Assembly (NCBI GenBank): GCA_900696515.1
Contig: CAADGK010000061.1
Location: 1 to 64,000 of the forward strand
From: an uncultured Nitrosospira sp.
GTDB lineage: Bacteria > Nitrospirota > Nitrospiria > Nitrospirales > Nitrospiraceae
Direction of reading: 5' to 3'
DNA: 64,000 nucleotides
Shown: in pieces, positions 9,905 to 18,575 of the stretch
Numbering within the stretch: position 1 is the stretch's first letter
Layout of the letters: every line of letters begins with the position of its first letter
Notes under the pieces: model-generated
The model's input: the letters and a program-made list of their open reading frames with translations, nothing else
Told to the model about the DNA's origin: nothing
The model's database searches: none
Position numbers and translations under genes: made by a program

Positions 9905-10573
9905 TTATTGAGGTTCCGCGCTCGTGCCAGACGACACACTCGCGACGGCTTCCGCACGTCGTGCAGACCATACGGAGGGATAACGCACCTTGCCAAGAAA
10001 ACGAAAACCGTCCAAGGCCTCCCGAAGCAGCGCCCGTCGTTTCTCGGCATCCGGCTCATTCGCCTTGGCTTGTTCCCGTAGTTCGCCCAGCCACTCGACG
10101 AATTCGGTAAATTCGGCATCGAGGATCCGTTCCAGATCCTCTTTCATGAATCCAGAGAGGGCGGGAGCGACACCGCTTGAGCTGATGGCCACGCGGACAT
10201 GTCCCGCCGCGACCACGGCCGGCATGGTGACGCTGCTGGCCTCGGGATAGTCAACCGACCAGAGCAACACCCGCTTTTCCCTGGCCTTGGCCACGAGCAT
10301 TTTGGCGAAATCCCGATCGCCTCGAACGGTATTCAGGATGAGAATGACATGATCGAGATCCGTGTCACGAAAATGCCGTCCCCGATGGATGATTTTCCCG
10401 GAAGCCGCTAACTGGCGGAGGGGCTCATTCAATGTCGGACTGATCACCGTCACCCGTGCACCGGACTCAAGAAGACGCTCCGATTTTTCAGAGGCTTCCT
10501 CGTCACCGCCGATCACCAGAACCGGCCAACCTTTGACATCTAATACCAACGGAAAACCAGGATTGGCTGCCAT
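9905..10573 (-). CDS. Precorrin-2 dehydrogenase / siroheme-synthase N-domain-type protein
   Basis: 222-aa NAD-binding protein like the CysG N-terminal module or SirC/Met8, which oxidise precorrin-2 to sirohydrochlorin and may insert iron. The Rossmann start PLVLDVKGWPVLVIGGDEEA is clear, though the usual GGGxVA is changed to GGDEEA. It continues with ARVTVISPT, a VDYPEASSVTMPA segment matching the family's D-x-P-x-x-C/S-x-F/M-P, and ISSSGVAPALSG. A C-terminal helical extension follows. In Nitrospirota, siroheme or heme d1-type pathways would be plausible users. Start taken at ATG 10573; a GTG at 10582 is possible. Confidence 0.85.
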   Translation of the reverse strand: MAANPGFPLVLDVKGWPVLVIGGDEEASEKSERLLESGARVTVISPTLNEPLRQLAASGKIIHRGRHFRDTDLDHVILILNTVRGDRDFAKMLVAKAREKRVLLWSVDYPEASSVTMPAVVAAGHVRVAISSSGVAPALSGFMKEDLERILDAEFTEFVEWLGELREQAKANEPDAEKRRALLREALDGFRFLGKVRYPSVWSARRAEAVASVSSGTSAEPQ

Positions 10574-10876
10574 TATTCCCACCCCTTACTGACGGTCAAA
10601 GGATTAGTATCCGTGAAGGGAGAGGTCACATGCAAGAGGGACTTCACCCACTCGATGCAGGACGTCACGCCTGCCTGTCTTTCCCAGTAGTCCGCCACGG
10701 AAGATGGATGCAGCCGTGGGTTTCATAAACCTCGTCTCCTTTTCTGAGTGCGGGAGAGCTATAATGAACGAGGCATCCGAGGAATGTATAAATGAGATGA
10801 CCGAATCACAAAAGCAGGCTGGGAAGCCCCCGTACAACACGCCAGCGCGCGCGTTCTTGCATAATGAGTCACGATG
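10574..10876. other. Intergenic region
   Basis: About 300 bp between two minus-strand genes. A 78-codon frame on the minus strand (10604-10840) has no ribosome-binding site and no recognisable features, so I do not call it. The promoter of the siroheme-type gene should be here. A TATAAT-like hexamer at about 10760 faces the plus strand, where no gene follows. Confidence 0.35.
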
Positions 10877-11422
10877 TTAGGTCCCCGCCGGATCAGCATC
10901 CAACTCGAGGTTCCAATAGAGATAATCACGCCAACTTTCCGGTGTATTCCTAATGCCGATGGTAATGGTAATGACGGGATTCCAGCGGGGCTTCACCGGC
11001 CTCTTTTTTAACTTCATCCCGGCCTCTTCAGGCGTGCGTCCGCTTTTCCGATTATTGCAGCGCCAACAGGCCGTCACGATGTTCTCCCATGTCTTTTTGC
11101 CGCCTTTGGCAATGGGAACCACATGGTCGAACGTCAATTCTTCCGTCCGAAATTTATGGTAACAATACTGACAACAATATCCGTCTCGCGTAAAGATATT
11201 GATGCGGGAAAACTTGACGGCGCGATGGCTGTCCTTCAATCGTACCAGTTTTAATAACCGCATGACCGAAGGAAGTTTGATCGACAGAGAAATTCCGTGG
11301 ATTTCGCGATCGTACACCTCCAAGACTTCTACTTTCCCTTGCCAGAGGAGCGCGATCGCTTTTTGCCAATGTACAACCCGTAAGGGTTCGAACGTGGAAT
11401 TCAGCAGGAGGGTCATTTCCAT
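10877..11422 (-). CDS. HNH endonuclease family protein
   Basis: 181-aa protein with an HNH nuclease centre of the common bacterial housekeeping type (often annotated HNH endonuclease, target unknown). It opens MEMTLLLNSTFEPLRVV, as in other members. The zinc knuckle is C84-x2-C87, the HNH histidine lies in DHVVP (99-103), an asparagine in WENIVTACWRCNN supplies the middle residue, and the second zinc pair is C119-x2-C122. Start at 11422 with GAGG seven bases upstream. It is divergent from the Rieske gene, with 158 bp between them. Nothing nearby suggests a restriction or mobile role. Confidence 0.88.
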   Translation of the reverse strand: MEMTLLLNSTFEPLRVVHWQKAIALLWQGKVEVLEVYDREIHGISLSIKLPSVMRLLKLVRLKDSHRAVKFSRINIFTRDGYCCQYCYHKFRTEELTFDHVVPIAKGGKKTWENIVTACWRCNNRKSGRTPEEAGMKLKKRPVKPRWNPVITITIGIRNTPESWRDYLYWNLELDADPAGT

Positions 11423-11580
11423 GCAGCAACCTCATCCTCACTCGAGCTCCCGAATGCGGGATAGACTCGTCCGATGGGCCCAGCTACATCACTGGTGTTT
11501 GTATGCCATAAGGTTGTGATGAAATCAAGTGAGGACGCGCCTATTGCGGCGTCCGCCGATGAAGGGAAAGGCTTCACTCT

Positions 11581-11916
11581 ATGGATAAATATATAACCGT
11601 AGCGTCCGTCTCCGAGATTTCCCCCGGTACAGGACGGACGGTGGAAGTCGAGGGAGTTTGGATCGCCGTGTTTAACCTAGACGGAACGTTTTATGCGATC
11701 GATAACGCGTGTCCTCACGCGGGCGGCCCGTTGGGCGAAGGAACATTGTGCGGCAACGAGGTGGAATGCCCCTGGCACGGGTGGAAATTCAATGTCGTGT
11801 CCGGAGAACGCGTCGGCAATCCAAACTTTCAGGTGGCCCGTTGTGATGTGCGAATCATGGACGGTCAGGTCTCGATCCGGCTTCCGGCAGAGTTGACCTT
11901 TCCCTCGTCGAGTTGA
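11581..11916 (+). CDS. Rieske [2Fe-2S] ferredoxin-type protein
   Basis: Soluble 111-aa Rieske protein. The cluster ligands are in CPHAGGPLGEG (Cys and His of box I) and CPWHGWKFN (Cys and His of box II). The small NirD/BphF-like fold is complete, with no membrane anchor or twin-arginine signal, so it should be a cytosolic electron carrier or the ferredoxin component of an oxygenase or reductase. No partner oxygenase is next to it. The region between this gene and the divergent HNH gene must carry both promoters. Confidence 0.92.
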   Translation: MDKYITVASVSEISPGTGRTVEVEGVWIAVFNLDGTFYAIDNACPHAGGPLGEGTLCGNEVECPWHGWKFNVVSGERVGNPNFQVARCDVRIMDGQVSIRLPAELTFPSSS

Positions 11917-12239
11917 ATCTAGTCGGTGAGCGACCGGAGTGTATCTCTCCGTGTCGATCGACCTCAACTCGGCCTGCGGCATCGCACCATTCATAGGGAA
12001 ACCGACCAGGTCCACACCCTTGCAGAATCAGACGGCTTTCCTTTAGTCTGTATGATGCCGATCTGCTTTCACCTCCGGTTCGGCAGACGAGGGCGCCACT
12101 GACAAGGAACCGACCTAACTCGTAGCCACAACGGCACTCACGCAACGGATCAATCACGCTTTCCGTCGTATTCACCGAGATCCGAGCGAGCACAGTCCGT
12201 GAAGGCCTACGTTTCAGACACCACGAAGACTCGATTGTG
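11917..12239. other. Intergenic region before cytochrome c/FTR1 gene
   Basis: About 320 bp without a credible gene. A 137-codon frame on the minus strand overlaps the coding region and has no ribosome-binding site. I looked for a Fur-like palindrome ahead of the iron permease and did not see a convincing one. Confidence 0.35.
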
Positions 12240-14180
12240 ATGTCATTCATGCGATTTCCCCTTTTCAACGCAGTACGCTGGTCGCTGGCCGTTGTTGTAT
12301 TGATGGCGAGCGATCATGGGGTGGCACTGGCAGAAGTGACCGATGACGACAAGGCGCAGGCCATTGTCCACATGCTCGACTATGTCGGCGTCGATTATCC
12401 CGAATCCATTCAGAACGGTCAGGTAATCAAGCCAGAAGAATATGCGGAACAACGTGAGTTCGCCGCCCAGGTTCTCACGCTGCTCCGCCAGTTGCCCGCG
12501 GTGCCGGAGCAAGACCTGCTGGTGCAACAGGCCCACCAGCTCGTGGCCCGCATCGAGGCAAAGGCCTCCGGCGGTGAAATTTCGACTCTCGCTCATCAGT
12601 TGCTTGTTCAGGTCATCCAGACCTGGAAGCTCAGTGTAGTTCCACGCCAGGCTCCGGATCTTCTCCAGGGCGAACAGTTGTTTGCACGCCACTGTGCCGC
12701 CTGCCACGGCACGCAGGGAAAAGGCGACGGGCCACTGTCCATAGGGATGGACCCTGCTCCACGCAACTTTCATGATGACACTCGGATGCGCCAGCGCAGC
12801 CTCTATGGTTTGTACAACACGATCACGCTTGGAGTGCAAGGCACGCCGATGCGCGCCTTCGGGGAACTGTCCGAAAGCCACCGGTGGGCGCTGGCCTTTT
12901 TTACCGCCGGTCTGCGCATCGATCCTCGTGTGGTGAAGAAAGGGGAGGAATTCTGGCGCCAAGGACAAGGACAAACAGACTTCCAGACCTTGCGTACATT
13001 TGTGACCACCGCACCCGCTCAGCAAGCTCCTGCCGGTTCGTCACTCGATGCCGTACGTGCCTATCTCACGCAGCAGCCGCATGTATTGCAGGCTGTCGCC
13101 CAAACACCATTGGCCTTTTCGCGCACGAAGATCGAGGAGACGGCGGCAGCCTATGCCGCTGGTAACCGGGAAGGTGCTCGACGCCTCGCGATCGCCGCCT
13201 ATCTCGAGGGATTCGAACTGACAGAGTCTGCCCTGAGCAACGTTGACGCCCCGCTGCGTGTGGAAATCGAGCGTGAGATGATGGCGATTCGAACAGCCAT
13301 CGCCGATGGTTCGACCGCCGAAGCCGTCACGGCGCAAGCGACGAAGATCATGGCGTTACTCGAACGCGCTGCGGACAGGCTGTCCGGCAGCACCGTCTCC
13401 CCGAATACCGCTTTCGTGAGTTCACTGGTGATCTTACTGCGCGAAGGGCTGGAGTCCATTTTAATTATCTCGACCATCGTCGCCTTTGTGGTAAGAACCG
13501 GTCGACGTGACGCCCTACCCTACATCCACGTCGGTTGGATCGGAGCCATGGTACTGGGCGTCGTGACGTGGAGTCTTGCGCGGTACATACTCAGCATCTC
13601 GGGCGCGAACCGTGAATTGACGGAAGGCCTCACCGCTCTGCTGGCTGCGGCCATGCTGCTCTACGTGGGCTGGTGGTTACACAGCCGTTCGAACGCGCAA
13701 GCCTGGAACCGGTACGTCCGTGAGCAACTCACCAGCGCATTGGCCACACGGACGCTCTGGACAATGGCCGGGCTCTCCTTTCTCGTGGTGTACCGCGAGT
13801 TATTCGAGATTATTCTCTTCTATGAGACCTTATGGTCGCAGGCGGGAGCGAACGGGCATAGTGCGGTCATGTGGGGCATCGCCACAGCAGCGGGGCTGTT
13901 GCTGTTGGTTGGCGGAGTCATTCTTCGCTATAGCGTCCGTCTGCCGATCGGACCGTTCTTCACGGTTGCCTCAAGCCTCCTGGCCGTGATGGCCGTCATC
14001 TTTGTCGGAAACGGCATCGCAGCCCTCCAAGCGGCGGGTATCCTGGACGTGACGAACGTTCGGTTCTTCTCACTGCCGCTGTTGGGTATTCACCCGACTG
14101 TACAAAGCCTCGTGCCGCAAGCACTGATACTCGCCCTCATCGCCGGTGGAATCTGGTCCAACCGAGAAAAGGCCGATTAA
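12240..14180 (+). CDS. Cytochrome c - FTR1 family iron permease fusion
   Basis: 646-aa membrane protein that joins a c-type cytochrome to an FTR1/EfeU-type iron permease. A signal peptide (ends near ALAE) is followed by a helical periplasmic region, a class I cytochrome c with heme motif CAACH at residues 152-156 and likely Met ligand in GTPMRAFG, a second helical region, and seven membrane helices from about 390. The permease carries the iron-binding motifs REGLE (401-405) and RELFE (519-523). Known FTR1 systems couple iron oxidation to import, so the attached heme domain may receive the electron from Fe(II); this is inference. The ATG at 12240 is preceded by an in-frame GTG at 12237; either may be used. 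Confidence 0.92.
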   Translation: MSFMRFPLFNAVRWSLAVVVLMASDHGVALAEVTDDDKAQAIVHMLDYVGVDYPESIQNGQVIKPEEYAEQREFAAQVLTLLRQLPAVPEQDLLVQQAHQLVARIEAKASGGEISTLAHQLLVQVIQTWKLSVVPRQAPDLLQGEQLFARHCAACHGTQGKGDGPLSIGMDPAPRNFHDDTRMRQRSLYGLYNTITLGVQGTPMRAFGELSESHRWALAFFTAGLRIDPRVVKKGEEFWRQGQGQTDFQTLRTFVTTAPAQQAPAGSSLDAVRAYLTQQPHVLQAVAQTPLAFSRTKIEETAAAYAAGNREGARRLAIAAYLEGFELTESALSNVDAPLRVEIEREMMAIRTAIADGSTAEAVTAQATKIMALLERAADRLSGSTVSPNTAFVSSLVILLREGLESILIISTIVAFVVRTGRRDALPYIHVGWIGAMVLGVVTWSLARYILSISGANRELTEGLTALLAAAMLLYVGWWLHSRSNAQAWNRYVREQLTSALATRTLWTMAGLSFLVVYRELFEIILFYETLWSQAGANGHSAVMWGIATAAGLLLLVGGVILRYSVRLPIGPFFTVASSLLAVMAVIFVGNGIAALQAAGILDVTNVRFFSLPLLGIHPTVQSLVPQALILALIAGGIWSNREKAD

Positions 14181-14355
14181 TCCGCACAGTCTCTCTGTCG
14201 ACGCGCTCCTAAAGCGACTTCATTAAACGAATCGGGGCTGCTCCCGGGGAATGTTCGCCTCTTTCTCCTCTATCACCGAGCGAGCGCGCCTGTTCGCGTA
14301 CATGACCCGGTCGGATTATGCGGCGTCTTGCGTTGTGCCTGTTCCCCGGCACGGA

Positions 14356-14832
14356 CTATGAGGATGGAGGGTACGAGGGAATCTGCGATGGCTCGAAGTC
14401 GGGTGGTTTTGGAGTGACACCATCAGCCGGTAAGGAGGCCGCATTCACCTTCTTGAGATCAAGATGGGCATGCCAAATAAATTCTCGTTCAAACCATTGG
14501 CCGCGCACACTCTGATCGCGGAGCTGGACACGAATTTCATAGATCTGCCCCTCGACTTGTTTGACACGCCATTCGCCAAGCCGTACGCCCTGGCCACGCC
14601 CTTTCATACTGCGAACGTGCTCATTCATGGCCTCGAGGATCGAGGGAAACCCGATGGCCGGATGCTGCTGGACGAGGACCAAGGCTTCAGCTTCTCGCGC
14701 CGTTCTCGATGGAGCCGTCGAGGGCAACGACGTCCAGGCATAGTACAGTCCGCCTAGCAGCAAGACGGCAACAACGACATACTGGATGACGCGGGGACCG
14801 AACGATCGTAAGGAAGTGGCGCTGCTGGTCAT
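14356..14832 (-). CDS. Hypothetical single-pass membrane protein
   Basis: 158-aa protein of unknown function. One N-terminal membrane helix (VIQYVVVAVLLLGGLYYAW, about 15-33) follows a short positive-inside tail. A folded-looking external domain rich in charged residues follows (GEWRVKQVEGQIYEIRVQLRDQ) and the C-terminus is proline-rich. No ribosome-binding site stands out. It is convergent with the FTR1 gene (175-bp gap), and the divergent GGCT-type gene starts 180 bp away. Coding is supported by length and composition only. Confidence 0.6.
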   Translation of the reverse strand: MTSSATSLRSFGPRVIQYVVVAVLLLGGLYYAWTSLPSTAPSRTAREAEALVLVQQHPAIGFPSILEAMNEHVRSMKGRGQGVRLGEWRVKQVEGQIYEIRVQLRDQSVRGQWFEREFIWHAHLDLKKVNAASLPADGVTPKPPDFEPSQIPSYPPSS

Positions 14833-15012
14833 GTGTGTGAGGATCAGGGATGTACAAATCTTTGCACTCTTGCATCTTAGGAAGGTTCGGAATCTCCTGT
14901 CAATCCAACCGGAAGTTCAGACGGCGATGCATCCTGCTTGTCTGATGAAAAGACAATGTGTTACAAGTATATTTCCATTCCACGGGGTGAGCTGCGGGTT
15001 GAGTAACAGAGC

Positions 15013-15456
15013 ATGAAGTTCTTTTTGTACGGGGACCTCCTCAATCCATCACAACTTCAGCGGCGGGCTCCAGAACATCGTTTTCTGTATCATGCCACGC
15101 TGTCGGATCATACCGTCAAGTTTTGTCGATGGTCATCCCAATGGCGATGCGGGCTGGCCAGCATCGTGCCGTCACAGGGCGAACAAGCCTGGGGCGGCGT
15201 ATTTGAGTTGACGGATGAAGATGTGAATAATATGGATCAGTTCGAACAGGACGTACCCCAGGGTGCCTACCGCCATCTGCAGGTGACCGTCTCCAAGGAG
15301 ACGGGAGAAAAGGAACTTGTCACCACCTATGCCGCGAATCCAATCGGGAAGTTCAAGCCCAAGGATCACTATCTGGATTGGGTGCTCAAGGGGCTCAGGC
15401 AGTGGAAATTCCCGGACAGTGTCATCCAGCAGTGGGAATCTTACAGGCCCAGATAA
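15013..15456 (+). CDS. Gamma-glutamylcyclotransferase-like (AIG2/GGCT) protein
   Basis: 147-aa protein with the GGCT/AIG2 fold. It starts MKFFLYGDLLNPSQL, the equivalent of the family's YGSN/L loop that binds the gamma-glutamyl group. It has a GGVFELTDEDVNNMDQFEQ segment in which the glutamate after F matches the catalytic Glu of GGCT. The family makes 5-oxoproline from gamma-glutamyl dipeptides or acts as gamma-glutamylamine cyclotransferase; which applies here cannot be told. A ferredoxin gene begins 63 bp downstream on the same strand. Confidence 0.8.
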   Translation: MKFFLYGDLLNPSQLQRRAPEHRFLYHATLSDHTVKFCRWSSQWRCGLASIVPSQGEQAWGGVFELTDEDVNNMDQFEQDVPQGAYRHLQVTVSKETGEKELVTTYAANPIGKFKPKDHYLDWVLKGLRQWKFPDSVIQQWESYRPR

Positions 15457-15519
15457 TATTTGAGCTGACGGTTGATGGTTACCGGCCGCCAGCTCGACAT
15501 ACATTTTATTGAGGAGACT

Positions 15520-15846
15520 ATGCCAAAACCAAAATATCATATTCTTGTCTGTACCAATTCTCGTCCGCCGGGCCATCCCAAGCCGTCATGCGGGTCAGCC
15601 GGAGCCGCACAACTGCTGATGGCCTTCAATATGGGCTTGATGCAGCGGTCCGTTCCTCCAGGCCAAGTCTTGGTGAGTGCGACTGGTTGCCTCGGTCCTT
15701 GCGAACAAGGGCCCACGGTCGTCGTCTACCCCGACAATACCTGGTATTCAAAAGTTACGGAAGCGGACGTGGCGACGATTCTCGATGAACACGTCACGAA
15801 GGGCACGCCGGTTGAAAAACTCAATCCCGATGCGGTCTGGAAATAG
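15520..15846 (+). CDS. Thioredoxin-fold [2Fe-2S] ferredoxin
   Basis: 108-aa ferredoxin of the thioredoxin-like NuoE/Fdx4 type. It opens KYHILVCTNSRPPG. The cluster cysteines are C11, C22 (KPSCG) and the pair in GCLGPCEQGP, and the PTVVVYPDNTWY strand is typical. These proteins carry electrons in the cytosol; the partner is unknown. The true start is the ATG at 15520, which has GAGGAG upstream; the frame extends to 15472 but that part lacks homology. moaB follows after 72 bp on the same strand. Confidence 0.9.
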   Translation: MPKPKYHILVCTNSRPPGHPKPSCGSAGAAQLLMAFNMGLMQRSVPPGQVLVSATGCLGPCEQGPTVVVYPDNTWYSKVTEADVATILDEHVTKGTPVEKLNPDAVWK

Positions 15847-15918
15847 ATGCCATCAAGAATCCTCGGTTGAAGCAGCGTATAGATTGCAGCAGGCACGTGA
15901 GAACATGATGGATCATCT

Positions 15919-16431
15919 ATGACGGCACCGACTGTTCATGAACATAAAGCCCTTGCCCCTCGCTCAATCGGGTGCATGATCATTACCTGTAGTGATACCC
16001 GTATCGCCGACACGGACGCCAGCGGCCAGCTGATTCAAAAGCTGCTCAAGGACCGGGGGCACACGGTTGTCGGGTATCATCTCGTGAAAGACGATCCGGC
16101 GCAGATCCAGCTTTGGATCGCTCGGGCCGTGACAAACGAGGCTGTCCAAGCGCTGATCATTAATGGAGGGACAGGCATTTCACGGCGGGACTCAACATTC
16201 GAAGCCGTCGATGCGATGTTGGAGAAGCGGCTTCCCGGATTCGGCGAAATCTTTCGGCTGTTGACCTACCAAGAGATGGGATCATCCGCCATTATGAGCC
16301 GGGCCACCGCCGGAATCATCAAAGGACGGGTGCTCTTTTCCGTGCCCGGGTCCGAACATGCCGTCCGGATGGCAATGGAAAAGCTCATCCTGCCGGAACT
16401 CGGCCATCTGGTGCAGCAACTCAGCAAGTAA
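15919..16431 (+). CDS. moaB: Molybdenum cofactor biosynthesis protein MoaB
   Basis: 170-aa MoaB/Mog-type protein that adenylates molybdopterin before molybdenum insertion. Recognisable parts are GCMIITCSDTRIADTDASG, the substrate loop IINGGTGISRRDSTFEAV, the acidic/serine-rich LTYQEMGSSAIMSRATAGI and a C-terminal FSVPGSEHAV motif. It fits a Nitrospira-like organism, whose nitrite oxidoreductase needs the cofactor. It is on the same strand as the 2Fe-2S ferredoxin, 72 bp downstream, and convergent with the CBS-pair gene. Confidence 0.95.
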   Translation: MTAPTVHEHKALAPRSIGCMIITCSDTRIADTDASGQLIQKLLKDRGHTVVGYHLVKDDPAQIQLWIARAVTNEAVQALIINGGTGISRRDSTFEAVDAMLEKRLPGFGEIFRLLTYQEMGSSAIMSRATAGIIKGRVLFSVPGSEHAVRMAMEKLILPELGHLVQQLSK

Positions 16432-16533
16432 CTCGCTGTCAGCATACAGCGGTCGGCTTCTGACCGATCGGCAAGTTCAAACCTGTCCTTGAGACTTAGC
16501 TGCACGCTGATGCCTGATCGCTGGCCGCCAGGT

Positions 16534-16968
16534 TCAATCCTGTGTAATTTTCGGTTCTTCGTACCGCACCTCGGCGGAAATTTTCGACTGCGCATATCGT
16601 TTATAAAACGACAACACGTCGCGTACGGAGATCACACCGATGATCTCGCCGTTCTTACTGACGCCAAGATGACGTACGCCGAGATCCGCCATCATAGACT
16701 GCGCGTCATCGATGGCGTCACTTCCCTCGATCGTGCACACCGGTGCCGTCATAATTTTCTCGACCGTCAGTTTGCCTAACGGCTTTCCGGATGCGACCGC
16801 TCGCCGTACAATATCAGTATCCGTGATGATCCCAATAAACTGCTTTCCTTTTTTGATCAACAACGATCCGACCCGCGCCTGACGCATTGTCTTCGCGGCA
16901 CTCGCGATGGATACCTTGGGCCCGATCGATTTAGGCCGCTTGGTCATGATCTGTGCGACTGTGGACAT
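16534..16968 (-). CDS. CBS-pair domain protein
   Basis: 144-aa stand-alone tandem CBS protein, the class that senses adenine nucleotides and regulates a partner. The two CBS repeats are about residues 8-62 (VAQIMTKRPKSIGP ... GIITDTDIVRRAVASG) and 75-130 (VEKIMTAPVCTIEGSD ... GVISVRDVLSFYKR). Start at 16968, preceded by AAGGAGGAA; the track frame adds five non-homologous residues. No target enzyme is fused or adjacent, so its role is unknown. Confidence 0.93.
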   Translation of the reverse strand: MSTVAQIMTKRPKSIGPKVSIASAAKTMRQARVGSLLIKKGKQFIGIITDTDIVRRAVASGKPLGKLTVEKIMTAPVCTIEGSDAIDDAQSMMADLGVRHLGVSKNGEIIGVISVRDVLSFYKRYAQSKISAEVRYEEPKITQD

Positions 16969-17230
16969 GGCTTCCTCCTTCATTGATTTGTGAATGAAGT
17001 TGCGACGGATGAACGCCGGCCACGCTCAAGTTGCTTACCTTGGGTAAGGGTAGCACAGAATACGCCGACAGCTCAAAACAGGAGCAGGAAGAACCGGGCG
17101 CGAGAACCGTTGTACGTCATGTGTTCAACGTTCAGATTCTTGGAACATCACCGACCCGGAAGGTTCGAGGGGGTGAAGGTGAGTGATCGAATAAGAAGAA
17201 CCTCTTGAGTACATACGACTCAGCACGATA

Positions 17231-18160
17231 CTAAAATCTGAGCGTGCCCTCTACCACCATGACACAATGTCCACCGACCTTTACCGTTTGAATGGCATCA
17301 TTGTCCGACTCCACTTGGACAAGAATCCGCGAAGGCCGGTCGATCTCGTAGCCTTGCTCGATGAGAATATCCGTCATGGGCCCCACCTCAACGATCCCAT
17401 GATGGACCAAATAGGCGCCCAACGCACCGGCAGCACTCCCTGTTGCGGGATCCTCCAAGATCCCGATCTTTGGCGCAAACATCCGCGCATGGACAGAGGT
17501 GAACGATTCGACCGTCACCGTCGTGAACACCATGATACCGTTCGCGCCGAATCGTTCACAGACAGCGGTGATCGCGGATGCGTCAGGAACGATCGATCGT
17601 ACCGCCGTGAGTGTCCGCACCGGAACAATCAACACCGGCAAGCCCGTGGAGACGACCTGCAGTTCCCAGTTGGTTTCGACAACGCCGGGTTTCGGCAAAC
17701 CGAGAGCCTGACCAACCGAATACACCTCATCAACCGCTTGAATGGGCTCGAGAAACTCGGGCTTCGGTTGAGACATGACGACCCGCACGACTCGTGCCTG
17801 CTCACTGTGCACTTCAATGGGAAAGACGCCGATGTTGCATTCTTGTAAGAGACCTGTGACGCCTTCCTTCAGTGCGATCCGGTTAAGATGGGCCAGCACA
17901 TAGAAGGTGCCCAGCACGGGATGGCCGGCGAACGGGATTTCCTGTGTGGGGGTAAAAATCCGCAATCGTGCAACTGCGGCTGGATCCGTTGGAGGAAAGA
18001 CAAACACCGTTTCCGAAAGATTCATTTCCCTGGCAATCTGCTGCAGTTCATCGTCCGTCAGTCCATCGGCGTCGGGGAAGACCGCCACGGGGTTACCTCC
18101 GAACGGTTGAGTAGTAAAGACATCGGCTTGATAGAACTTCAACGTCCGTTGTTCCGCCAT
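17231..18160 (-). CDS. PhzF family protein
   Basis: 309-aa protein of the PhzF/diaminopimelate-epimerase fold, likely an isomerase of a small-molecule substrate. The start at 18160 follows AGGAGG and gives [22 protein letters not shown], the family's standard opening. The catalytic glutamate lies in [10 protein letters not shown]. Other family marks are [16 protein letters not shown] and [17 protein letters not shown]. The gene is complete and of usual length. It is divergent from the small J-domain-like gene, with about 105 bp between them. Confidence 0.93.
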   Translation of the reverse strand: MAEQRTLKFYQADVFTTQPFGGNPVAVFPDADGLTDDELQQIAREMNLSETVFVFPPTDPAAVARLRIFTPTQEIPFAGHPVLGTFYVLAHLNRIALKEGVTGLLQECNIGVFPIEVHSEQARVVRVVMSQPKPEFLEPIQAVDEVYSVGQALGLPKPGVVETNWELQVVSTGLPVLIVPVRTLTAVRSIVPDASAITAVCERFGANGIMVFTTVTVESFTSVHARMFAPKIGILEDPATGSAAGALGAYLVHHGIVEVGPMTDILIEQGYEIDRPSRILVQVESDNDAIQTVKVGGHCVMVVEGTLRF

Positions 18161-18265
18161 CACCCCTCCTGCGCTCATTGCCATCATTACCGAACTGCCG
18201 GTTCTTCCCCACGAAAATCGCCAACCATCATTGACAGAACCTGGCCGCTGAGGCACACTCCGTCA

Positions 18266-18526
18266 GTGGATTCGATCACCGAGCAAGACATCGCACATGC
18301 CTTAGACGTGTTGGGACTCACGCCTCCCTTCACGGTCGAAGACCTTGAACGAGCGAAACGCGTACAGCTTTATACCTGGAACCCCTCGCGCTATGCCGGT
18401 CTGACGAACAACCCCGCCCACTATATGCAACAGTTTCAAAAAGCCGAAGACATGACCAAGACGGTCGAGGCCGCCTACGCACTGATTTCCACCGTATTCA
18501 TTCCAGATACGGAAGGCCAAGGTTGA
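18266..18526 (+). CDS. Small J-domain-like protein lacking HPD
   Basis: 86-aa protein if it begins at the GTG at 18266, just after the divergent PhzF promoter region; the frame stays open further upstream inside PhzF. The sequence looks like a DnaJ J-domain: a helix ending ALDVLGLTPPFTVEDLERAK, then VQLYTWNPSRYAGL where J-domains have xxWHPDK, then a helix ending VEAAYALI. The Hsp70-activating HPD is replaced by NPS, so stimulation of DnaK is unlikely. Function unknown; assignment by resemblance only. Confidence 0.55.
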   Translation: MDSITEQDIAHALDVLGLTPPFTVEDLERAKRVQLYTWNPSRYAGLTNNPAHYMQQFQKAEDMTKTVEAAYALISTVFIPDTEGQG

Positions 18527-18575
18527 GGATCAGGGCGCTCTTCCTTACTTGACCTAACCTGAGCCTCAACGTGCA

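Noticed and set aside
10604-10840. 78-codon minus-strand frame
   Set aside because: No Shine-Dalgarno site, no motif, sits in the expected promoter region.
11855-12268. 137-codon minus-strand frame before the FTR1 gene
   Set aside because: No ribosome-binding site, arginine/serine-rich shadow-like composition, overlaps coding ends.
16529-16540. GGTTCAATCC, a T-loop-like sequence suggesting a tRNA
   Set aside because: No acceptor, D-arm or anticodon structure nearby, and it overlaps the end of the CBS-pair gene.
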